A DNA stretch of 6,404 nt from JAIRTY01 sp050257395 (lineage in GTDB: Bacteria; Actinomycetota; Actinomycetes; Streptosporangiales; Streptosporangiaceae). This document shows positions 1 through 4,936 of this stretch, in pieces (position 1 is the stretch's first letter; each line of letters opens with the position of its first letter). The notes beneath the pieces are model-generated. The model was not told where the DNA came from and searched no databases. It was given only the letters and a program-made list of their open reading frames with translations. A program made the translations under genes and the position numbers. The DNA lies in the NCBI GenBank assembly GCA_050257395.1, contig JBLMWU010000093.1, positions 1 through 6,404 on the forward strand, in the 5' to 3' direction.

Positions 1-716
1 ACCAGCTGCTCTCGGAGCGGGACTCGGTCAACCGCGAGCTGCGGCGCGTCATCGACGAGCCGACCGAGGGGCCGTGGGGCATCCGGGTCGAGCGGGTGGA
101 GATCAAGGACGTCTCCCTGCCGGAGGGCATGAAGCGCTCCATGTCCCGGCAGGCCGAGGCGGAGCGGGAACGGCGGGCCAGGATCATCACCGCCGACGGT
201 GAGTACCAGGCGTCCAAGCGGCTGGCCGCGGCCGCGAACGTGATGGCCCGCGACCCCGCCGCGCTGCAGCTGCGGCTGCTGCAGACGGTGGTGGAGGTCG
301 CCTCGGAGCGCAACAGCACCCTGGTCATGCCGGTCCCGGTGGAGCTGCTGCGGTTCTTCGAGAAGTTCGCCCCCGGGGATACCGGCCGGGCCGCGCCGCC
401 CCCGCCCACCGACACCGGCGACGCGGAGGTCGCGGCGGCGGAGGCGGCGATATCCAAGGCAAGCACCCCGGAGCTGGCGGACGTCCAGGTGCCGGAGCTG
501 CCGGAGGCGGCCGTCCCGCCGGTGGCGGAGGCGACCGGGGTCGCCGGGGACGAGGCCGCGGAGCCCCCGGCCACCGGCGCGGAGCCGGCGGACCAGGACG
601 GCGGCGCGGCCCCGGCGGATGTGACCGCGCCGCTGGAGTCCCCGGTCGCGGCGGACGGCGGCCCCCGGGCCCCCCGCCGGACCCGCAGCACCAAGAAGCC
701 AGATCAGGAAGGCTAA
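1..716 (+). CDS. SPFH/band-7 (stomatin/prohibitin-like) protein, 3' part
   Basis: The gene enters from the left edge; the reading frame is open from base 3 and ends with TAA at 714-716, giving 237 visible residues. The first visible residues (QLLSERDSVNRELRRVID, then PWGIRVERVEIKDVSLPEGM) match the end of the SPFH domain of bacterial stomatin/slipin proteins. The next stretch, SRQAEAERERRARIITADGE (about 48-67), is the charged coiled-coil segment typical of the family. The family normally has an N-terminal membrane anchor and oligomerises into membrane microdomain scaffolds; that anchor lies outside the window. After FFEKF (about 118-122) comes a roughly 115-residue tail rich in Ala, Pro, Glu and Asp, ending in a basic patch (PRRTRSTKK). 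The tail is probably disordered and is longer than in ordinary slipins. The GTG at 96 lies inside the conserved domain and is not the start. The family call is firm; the exact role is unknown. Confidence 0.9.
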   Translation, partial: QLLSERDSVNRELRRVIDEPTEGPWGIRVERVEIKDVSLPEGMKRSMSRQAEAERERRARIITADGEYQASKRLAAAANVMARDPAALQLRLLQTVVEVASERNSTLVMPVPVELLRFFEKFAPGDTGRAAPPPPTDTGDAEVAAAEAAISKASTPELADVQVPELPEAAVPPVAEATGVAGDEAAEPPATGAEPADQDGGAAPADVTAPLESPVAADGGPRAPRRTRSTKKPDQEG

Positions 717-727
717 CGAGAAGCCAC

Positions 728-758
728 CGGGCCGGTGCCGCGCTGCGGCGCCGGCCCG
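728..758 (+). terminator. Strong hairpin after the SPFH gene, probable terminator
   Basis: Bases 728-741 pair with 745-758 around a 3-base loop (GCT at 742-744), giving a 14-base-pair stem that is all G-C except one G-U. It starts 12 bases after the SPFH stop codon. No U-tract follows, which is common for terminators in high-GC actinobacteria. The position and stem strength support a terminator; transcription data would be needed to prove it. Confidence 0.65.
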
Positions 759-959
759 CGCGGTATACGGGCCGGTAACCCGCGTGCCCCGTGCTCCAAG
801 AGCACCCGGCAACAGGGCTGCCGGGGCTCGCGTGCCCCCGCATCCCGGCTGGCGGCGTTGTCGTCGTCGCCCATAGCTCCGCTATGGACTCCTCCTCCGC
901 CTTGCCATCCGGGCGCGGGAACCCGCTCCCCGACCCGGCGCCCTGTCGCCGGGCACTCT
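759..959. other. Hairpin-rich non-coding stretch upstream of the DUF4177 operon
   Basis: No convincing gene lies here. In order it holds: GTGCTC-caa-GAGCAC (791-805); CCCGGCA with TGCCGGG (805-811/819-825), sharing one base with the previous hairpin; CCATAGC-tcc-GCTATGG (871-887), a perfect 7-bp stem; GCGGG-aa-CCCGC (915-926); and CCCGGCG with CGCCGGG (934-940/947-953), just before the ribosome-binding site of the next gene. The 10-mer CGCGTGCCCC occurs at 781-790 and again at 829-838, bracketing the first two hairpins. This could be a structured 5' leader, a dispersed intergenic repeat, or both. The operon promoter should lie here, but I could not place a convincing -35/-10 pair. Confidence 0.5.
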
Positions 960-970
960 AAGGTGGCGCC

Positions 971-1126
971 ATGCAGAAGTGGGAGTACGCGACGGTGCCG
1001 CTGCTCGTGCACGCGACCAAGCAGATCCTGGACAACTGGGGTGACGACGGCTGGGAGCTGGTCGCCCTGGTGCCCGGGCCCAACCCGGAGCAGCTGGTCG
1101 CCTACATGAAACGGCCGAAGGATTGA
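971..1126 (+). CDS. Small DUF4177-like protein (51 aa)
   Basis: This is a short gene of 51 residues starting MQKWEYATVPLLVHATKQIL and ending YMKRPKD. The pattern K-W-E-Y-x-T-V-P, then LDNWGDDGWELVALVPG, is typical of the tiny DUF4177 proteins found in actinobacteria just upstream of RidA-type genes. The function is unknown; there is no signal peptide, membrane segment or cysteine. The ATG at 971 is preceded by AAGGTGG at 960-966, a clear ribosome-binding site with a rather short 4-base spacer. The stop codon overlaps the TTG start of the RidA gene in the motif TTGA, so translation of the next gene probably depends on this one. As the first gene of the operon it may serve in coupling as well as in its own right. 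Confidence 0.85.
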   Translation: MQKWEYATVPLLVHATKQILDNWGDDGWELVALVPGPNPEQLVAYMKRPKD

Positions 1127-1587
1127 CCGCGCCGGAAGAGCGGCTGGCCGAGCTCGGGCTGGCCCTGCCGCCGGTCACCGCCCCGGTCGCCGCGTACGTG
1201 CCGGCCGTGCGCACCGGCGCCTACGTGTACACGGCCGGGCAGCTGCCGGTGGCGGACGGGAAACTGCTGCGCACCGGCAAGGTCGGGGCCGGGGTCAGCC
1301 CGGAGGACGCGGCCGCGCTGGCGCGGATCTGCGCGCTGAACGCACTGGCCGCGGTGGCGTCCGTGACCGGCGGGCTGGCCGCGGTGGCCCGGATCGTGAA
1401 GGTCACCGGTTTCGTGGCGAGCGATCCCGGCTTCACCGGGCAGGCGCAGGTCGTGAACGGCGCCAGCGAGCTGCTGCTGGAGGTGTTCGGCGACGCGGGC
1501 AAACACGCCCGCAGCGCCGTCGGCATGGCGGTGCTGCCGCTGGACGCCCCGGTCGAGGTCGAGCTGATCGCTGAGGTCAGTGGCTGA
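1123..1587 (+). CDS. RidA/YjgF/YER057c/UK114-family protein
   Basis: The product has 154 residues. RidA-family proteins form trimers with active sites between subunits; the founding members hydrolyse reactive enamine/imine intermediates made by PLP enzymes. This one has the longer N-terminus and the TAGQLPVADGKL (38-49) and GKHARSAVGMAVLPLDAPVEVE (126-147) signatures of the subgroup often listed as Atu1953-like YjgF, whose substrate is not established. Arg130 lines up with E. coli RidA Arg105, and Glu145, 15 residues on, lines up with Glu120, so the active-site frame is kept. The start is TTG at 1123, overlapping the previous stop; AAGGA sits directly against it, too close for a normal site, which points to termination-reinitiation. 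The gene ends 8 bases inside the Nudix gene. It is probably cytoplasmic. The family is certain; the imine deaminase activity is inferred. Confidence 0.93.
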   Translation: MTAPEERLAELGLALPPVTAPVAAYVPAVRTGAYVYTAGQLPVADGKLLRTGKVGAGVSPEDAAALARICALNALAAVASVTGGLAAVARIVKVTGFVASDPGFTGQAQVVNGASELLLEVFGDAGKHARSAVGMAVLPLDAPVEVELIAEVSG

Positions 1588-2437
1588 CGCGGGCTCCGGG
1601 CCGCGGGCCGCGATCAGGCTGCCGGACAGCTTCCGCGCCCGCGTGGACGAGGTGCTGGCGGGCCGGGTGGAGCCGGCGTCCCCCCGGGATGCGGCAACGG
1701 TCATGCTGCTCCGCCCGGCGGGTGAGGGCCTGGAGGTGTACCTGCTCCGGCGGCAGCCCACGATGGCGTTCGCGCCCGGCGCGATGGTGTTCCCGGGCGG
1801 CGGCGTGGACCCGCGGGACGCGGACGGCGACGTGGCCTGGGCCGGCCCGGATCCGGCCGAGTGGGGCCGGCTGCTCGACGCGCCCGCGCAACTCGCCAGG
1901 GAACTGGTCTGCGCCGCGGTGCGGGAGACCTTCGAGGAGTCCGGGGTGCTGCTGGCCGGGCCGTCCGCGGGCTCCCTGGTGGCCGACACCCGGGGCGACG
2001 ACTGGGAAGCGGACCGGCTGGCGCTGCTGGACCGTTCGCTGTCACTGGCGGAGTTCCTGGGCCGGCGCCGCCTGGTGCTGCGCTCGGACCTGCTGCGCCC
2101 GTGGGCGCGCTGGGTCACCCCGATCGTGGAGGCGCGCCGCTACGACACCCGGTTCTTCGCCGCCGAGCTGCCCGCCGGCCAGCTCACCCGGGACGTGGGC
2201 GGGGAGGCCGACCAGGTCGCCTGGCTGACCCCGCAGGCCGCCCTGGACGCCGCCCGGCGCCGGGAGATCATGCTGCTCCCGCCGACCGCGGTCACCCTGG
2301 GGGAGCTCGCCGCCTGCGGCAGCGTGCCGGCCGCCCTGGCCGCCCGCCGCCGCATCACCAGCGTGCTGCCCGAGATCACGGTGGCCGAGGGCGCGGTCTG
2401 GCTGACCATCCCCGGCGACCTGGAGTACCCGCTGTGA
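1580..2437 (+). CDS. Nudix hydrolase with an insertion in the Nudix box (NUDT19-like)
   Basis: The product has 285 residues. The glycine part of the Nudix box, FPGGGVDPRD, is at 71-80, and the catalytic helix part, RETFEESG, at 115-122. The two are separated by about 35 residues instead of being continuous. This split box, together with the later RRYDTRFFAAELP (186-198) and DQVAWLTPQAAL (211-222), is typical of the NUDT19/RP2 group and its actinobacterial relatives. Mammalian NUDT19 cleaves CoA and acyl-CoA at the pyrophosphate bond; the same reaction here is only an inference. The Glu pair of EES keeps the metal-binding residues. The start is GTG at 1580, with GAGG at 1573-1576 just upstream, and it overlaps the RidA gene by 8 bases. 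The stop overlaps the next start as GTGA. There is no signal peptide, so it is probably cytoplasmic. Confidence 0.9.
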   Translation: MADAGSGPRAAIRLPDSFRARVDEVLAGRVEPASPRDAATVMLLRPAGEGLEVYLLRRQPTMAFAPGAMVFPGGGVDPRDADGDVAWAGPDPAEWGRLLDAPAQLARELVCAAVRETFEESGVLLAGPSAGSLVADTRGDDWEADRLALLDRSLSLAEFLGRRRLVLRSDLLRPWARWVTPIVEARRYDTRFFAAELPAGQLTRDVGGEADQVAWLTPQAALDAARRREIMLLPPTAVTLGELAACGSVPAALAARRRITSVLPEITVAEGAVWLTIPGDLEYPL

Positions 2438-3258
2438 CCACGCCCGCTGAGCCGATCGACGGGTCCGGCACCGCCCGGGCCCGCTGCGTGCTGGCACCGA
2501 ACCCGTCCCTGATGACCCTGGACGGCACCAACACCTGGCTGATCGCCGAGCCGGGCTCGGCCACCGCGCTGGCCGTTGACCCCGGCCCGCTGGACGAGCC
2601 CCACCTGCAGCGGGTCTGCGCCCAGGCGGCCGCCGGCGGCCAGCGGATCGTCACGATCCTGCTCACGCACGGCCACCCCGACCACTGCGAAGGCGCGGCC
2701 CGGCTCGCCGAGCTCACCGGCGCCCCGGTCCGCGCCGCCGACCCCGCCCTGCGGCTGGGCGACGACGGCCTGGCCCCCGGCGACGTGCTCACCGGCGGCG
2801 GCTGCGAACTGCGGGTGCTCGCCACGCCCGGCCACACCGCCGACTCCGTCTCGCTGCTGCTGCCCGCCGACCGCGCGCTGTTCACCGGGGACACGGTGCT
2901 CGGCCGCGGCACCGCCGTCATCGGGCCGGACGGCAGCCTCGCCGACTACCTCGGCACGCTGGACCGGCTGCGGGCCGTCGCCGGCGCCGAGCAGCTCACG
3001 GTGCTGCTGCCCGGGCACGGCCCGCTGCTCAGCGACCCGGCCGGCACCCTCGACTATTACCTCGACCACCGCCGCCAGCGCCTGAACGAGATCCGCGCCG
3101 CCCTGGCCGCCGGCGACCGCACCCCGCGCGACATCGTCGTGCGCGTCTACACCGACGTGGACGAGAAACTCTGGCCCTTCGCCGAATGGTCCGTCCGCTC
3201 CCAGCTCACCTACCTGGCCAAGCAAGGCGAACTCCCCAGCGACCTCCAGCTCTCCTAG
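2434..3258 (+). CDS. MBL-fold metallo-hydrolase, LACTB2-like with C-terminal winged helix
   Basis: The product has 274 residues. The metal-binding motif THGHPDH is at 78-84, with further ligands His134 (TPGHT), Asp153 (FTGDTVLG) and His195 (PGHG), so both zinc sites look intact. The N-terminal NPSLMTLDGTNTWLI (23-37) and the C-terminal helical region (about 208-265, DYYLDHRRQRLNEI through SQLTYLAKQG) match the LACTB2-type branch, which adds a winged-helix domain. Human LACTB2 is an endoribonuclease; bacterial members are mostly uncharacterised hydrolases of esters, thioesters or RNA, so the substrate is open. The start is GTG at 2434 in a GTGA overlap with the Nudix stop. The open frame extends far upstream, but those residues are out-of-frame reading of the Nudix gene and do not match the family. 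It is the last gene of the operon and faces the convergent Crp gene. Confidence 0.92.
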   Translation: MTTPAEPIDGSGTARARCVLAPNPSLMTLDGTNTWLIAEPGSATALAVDPGPLDEPHLQRVCAQAAAGGQRIVTILLTHGHPDHCEGAARLAELTGAPVRAADPALRLGDDGLAPGDVLTGGGCELRVLATPGHTADSVSLLLPADRALFTGDTVLGRGTAVIGPDGSLADYLGTLDRLRAVAGAEQLTVLLPGHGPLLSDPAGTLDYYLDHRRQRLNEIRAALAAGDRTPRDIVVRVYTDVDEKLWPFAEWSVRSQLTYLAKQGELPSDLQLS

Positions 3259-3302
3259 CGGGTGCCGCGCCGTCGCCTCTCCCAGGCGGGTGCCGCGCCG
3301 TC
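3258..3302 (+). repeat. Tandem pair of a 17-base repeat after the MBL gene
   Basis: GCGGGTGCCGCGCCGTC occurs exactly at 3258-3274 (its first base is the last base of the MBL stop codon) and at 3286-3302, a 28-base period. Reverse-complement versions lie at 3397-3413 and 3428-3444. Confidence 0.85.
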
Positions 3303-3454
3303 CCGCAGGCGGAGCGTGACGGCGGCCAACCCGCAGCATTCACGCGTCTCGGGCACTACGGACAGTCGCGCTCAACGGTCGACTGCCAGCCAGCGGGACG
3401 GCGTGGCACCCGCGCCCCGCCCAGCGGGACGGCGTGACACCCGCCCCCGCCCCC
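3259..3454. terminator. Possible bidirectional terminator region between convergent genes
   Basis: The MBL gene ends at 3258 on the plus strand and the Crp gene ends at 3455 on the minus strand. The gap is mostly occupied by the inverted repeat pairs, which could form a long stem (3286-3306 with 3393-3413) enclosing a smaller one (CAGTCG at 3363-3368 with CGACTG at 3380-3385). The 86-base loop is large for a classic intrinsic terminator, so this is a guess from position. No gene is seen here. Confidence 0.4.
3390..3444 (-). repeat. Second tandem pair, inverted relative to the first
   Basis: Two 24-base copies at 3390-3413 and 3421-3444 differ at one position (31-base period); each begins CCAGCGGGACGGCGTG. 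Their cores GACGGCGTGGCACCCGC (3397-3413) and GACGGCGTGACACCCGC (3428-3444) match the reverse complement of the first pair at 16 and 15 of 17 bases. Bases 3286-3306 and 3393-3413 form a 21-base inverted repeat whose single mismatch becomes a G-U pair in plus-strand RNA. Confidence 0.85.
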
Positions 3455-4138
3455 TCAGCGCGCGCGCTTGGACAGCCGGTCGGCGTCCAGGATCAGCACG
3501 GACTTGGCCGACAGCTGCAGCCAGCCGCGGGCGGCGAAGTCCGCCAGCGCCTTGTTGACCGTCTCCCGGGACGCGCCGACCAGCTGGGCCAGCTCCTCCT
3601 GGGTGAGGTCGTGGTGAACCTGCAGGCCCTCGGGCTGCAGCTCGCCGAACCGGTCCGCGAGGTCGAGCAGCGCCTTGGCCACCCGGCCGGGGACGTCGGT
3701 GAACACGAGGTCGGCCATGACGTCGTTGGTCCGGCGCAGCCGCTGGGCGAGCGCCTGCAGCAGGTGCATGGCCACGTCCGGCCGCCCGGTCAGCCAGGAC
3801 CGCAGGTACTCGTGGGCGAGCGCGGCGAGCCGCGCGTCGGTCACGGCCACCGCGCTGGCGGTGCGCGGCCGCGGGTCGAACAGGGACAGCTCCCCGAACA
3901 TCTCACCCGGGCCGAGCACGCTGAGCAGGTTCTCCCGGCCGTCCGCGGCGGCCCTGGTCAGCTTGATCTTGCCTTCCAGGATCACGTAGAGCCGGTCACC
4001 CGCGTCGCCCTCGTCGAACAGCCGGTCCCCCCGGGTCAGCGCCACCTCGATCACCCCGGCCCGCAGGGCATGCTGCCCTTCCTCGTCGAGCGCCTGGAAC
4101 AGCGGCGCCCGGCTGAGCACGTCCTCCGCGGGATCCAC
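3455..4138 (-). CDS. crp: Crp/Fnr-family transcriptional regulator
   Basis: The product has 227 residues, the usual length for actinobacterial Crp/GlxR. The N-terminal cyclic-nucleotide-binding fold spans about 10-120; FGELSLFDPRPRTASA (81-96) is the phosphate-binding cassette, with the Glu and Arg-Thr that hold the cyclic nucleotide in E. coli Crp. A long dimerisation helix follows (about 120-142), then FTDVPGRVAKALLDLA and a helix-turn-helix, LTQEELAQLVGASRETVNKA (178-197), whose recognition helix carries SRETVNK. It should be a cytoplasmic dimer that binds DNA, probably in response to cAMP. The chosen start is GTG at 4136-4138 because GAGGAGG lies 5 bases upstream and the protein then matches family length. 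The longer form from 4180 adds 14 residues that do not look conserved and run through that ribosome-binding site. It lies downstream of ppa in the same direction with a 142-base gap, so it likely has its own promoter. Confidence 0.93.
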   Translation of the reverse strand: MDPAEDVLSRAPLFQALDEEGQHALRAGVIEVALTRGDRLFDEGDAGDRLYVILEGKIKLTRAAADGRENLLSVLGPGEMFGELSLFDPRPRTASAVAVTDARLAALAHEYLRSWLTGRPDVAMHLLQALAQRLRRTNDVMADLVFTDVPGRVAKALLDLADRFGELQPEGLQVHHDLTQEELAQLVGASRETVNKALADFAARGWLQLSAKSVLILDADRLSKRAR

Positions 4139-4143
4139 GGATG

Positions 4144-4150
4144 CCTCCTC
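4144..4150 (-). promoter_or_regulatory. Ribosome-binding site that fixes the crp start
   Basis: The minus strand reads GAGGAGG here, a near-perfect Shine-Dalgarno sequence 5 bases before the GTG at 4138. It favours the 227-residue product over the longer alternative starting at 4180. Confidence 0.75.
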
Positions 4151-4280
4151 GCACCAAGTCCTGGGGCCAGTGTGACGCATCGGCTACCCCTCCGCGAGGG
4201 CCCGGCCTGCTCTGCGCCAGGTGACCTGCCCAAGATCACCCGTTAAAGAGTACGCCGTTACTATCTGCTGGCCCTTGGGG
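4151..4280 (-). promoter_or_regulatory. Gap between ppa and crp; probable crp promoter region with a palindrome
   Basis: Bases 4240-4268 are clearly richer in A/T than the rest of the window (GTTAAAGAGTACG, GTTACTATCTG), as expected for a promoter. On the minus strand TACTCT fits a TANNNT -10 box, but no good -35 lies at the right distance. Closer to crp are the near-palindrome CAGGTGACCTG (4218-4228) and arms GGTGA (4220-4224) and TCACC (4236-4240) with an 11-base spacer. Crp sites use TGTGA-N6-TCACA, so the half-sites resemble it but the spacing does not fit. An operator for self-regulation is possible but not shown. Confidence 0.35.
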
Positions 4281-4805
4281 TCACTCGGGCTCGGCGTGGG
4301 TGCCGGGCGCCGTGGCGGCCTGCTCGCTCTGGGCGAGGCGGGCGCGGCAGGACTCGATCTCGGCCTCCGCTTCCTGGCGGCCGGCCCAGGAAGACGTCTC
4401 CACCTGCTTGCCCGGTTCCAGCGCCTTGTAGACCTCGAAGAAGTGCTGGATCTCCAGCCGGTCGAACTCGGGCACATGGTGGATGTCGCGCAGGTGCTCC
4501 ATCCGCGGGTCGGTGGCCGCGACGCACAGGACCTTGTCGTCGGCGCCCTTTTCGTCCCGCATCCGGAACATGCCGATCGCCCGGCACCGGATCACGCAGC
4601 CGGGGAAGGTCGGCTCCTCGAGCAGCACCAGCGCGTCCAGCGGGTCTCCGTCATCGGCCAGGGTGTCCTCGATGAACCCGTAGTCCGACGGGTAGCGGGT
4701 GGAGGTGAACAGCATCCGGTCCAGCCTGATCCGCCCGGTTTCGTGGTCCATCTCGTACTTGTTGCGCTGCCCCTTGGGGATCTCGATGACCACGTCGAAC
4801 TCCAC
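4281..4805 (-). CDS. ppa: Inorganic pyrophosphatase (family I)
   Basis: The enzyme hydrolyses pyrophosphate to two phosphates and so pulls nucleic acid, protein and other syntheses forward; it is cytoplasmic and normally hexameric. The 174 residues start EFDVVIEIPKGQRNKYE and carry the family signature DGDPLDA (52-58) with metal-binding Asp52, Asp54 and Asp57. The other active-site positions are present: Glu8, Lys16, Glu18, Arg30, Tyr38, Tyr42, Asp84, Asp89, Lys91, Tyr126 and Lys127. The start is GTG at 4803-4805, with AGGGAG 7 bases upstream (4813-4818 on the minus strand). The C-terminus, after the helix AEAEIESCRARLAQ, runs about 12 residues beyond the mycobacterial enzyme as a plain Ala/Pro/Glu tail. 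It is divergent from dacB, the arrangement also seen in mycobacteria. Confidence 0.97.
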   Translation of the reverse strand: MEFDVVIEIPKGQRNKYEMDHETGRIRLDRMLFTSTRYPSDYGFIEDTLADDGDPLDALVLLEEPTFPGCVIRCRAIGMFRMRDEKGADDKVLCVAATDPRMEHLRDIHHVPEFDRLEIQHFFEVYKALEPGKQVETSSWAGRQEAEAEIESCRARLAQSEQAATAPGTHAEPE

Positions 4806-4936
4806 GATCTGGCTCCCTGCGCGCGAAAGTGATTGACTCCTGTGCCCGGGCGCGTGCCGGCCACGGCATCCTGGAGCGCGTGCCCGGCCGCGGCCGGGAT
4901 ATGCGTAAAGCCAAGCATCTCGTGAGGGGACAGGTG
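4806..4936. promoter_or_regulatory. Divergent ppa/dacB intergenic region with a 16-base palindrome
   Basis: Promoters for both divergent genes should lie in these 131 bases. CCCGGCCGCGGCCGGG (4883-4898) is a perfect palindrome. GCGCGTGCC followed by GGCC occurs at 4850-4862 and, with one extra C, at 4876-4889, and TGCCG-gcca-CGGCA is at 4855-4868. TTGACT at 4833-4838 looks like a -35 box, but no -10 follows at 16-19 bases. No promoter can be fixed by eye. Confidence 0.35.
4925..4930 (+). promoter_or_regulatory. Ribosome-binding site favouring the GTG start of dacB
   Basis: AGGGGA lies 6 bases before GTG 4937. The alternative ATG at 4901 has no purine-rich site and follows directly on the 16-base palindrome, which would fold over its initiation region. 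Confidence 0.5.

Noticed and set aside
858..888. TTGTCG and TATGGA as a promoter for the DUF4177 operon
   Set aside because: The 19-base spacing is long, both boxes are poor, and the second is one arm of a perfect hairpin.
735..1109. Open plus-strand frame of 124 residues across the gap and the DUF4177 gene
   Set aside because: It runs through the terminator arm and hairpins, overlaps the well-supported DUF4177 gene in another frame, and its Arg/Pro/Ser-rich composition is typical of chance open frames in high-GC DNA.
2140..3339. Minus-strand open frame of 399 residues opposite the Nudix and MBL genes
   Set aside because: It lies antisense to two intact enzymes, shows Gly/Ala/Arg/Gln-rich composition without any domain pattern, and is expected by chance where codon third positions are nearly all G or C.
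3434..4246. Plus-strand open frame of 270 residues opposite crp
   Set aside because: It is the antisense shadow of the Crp gene; the minus-strand frame carries complete cyclic-nucleotide and helix-turn-helix motifs.
4221..4832. Plus-strand open frame of 203 residues opposite ppa
   Set aside because: It is the antisense shadow of ppa, whose full set of active-site residues is on the minus strand.
4833..4856. TTGACT as a -35 box for dacB
   Set aside because: No sequence resembling TANNNT follows at 16-19 bases; the DNA there is pure G/C.
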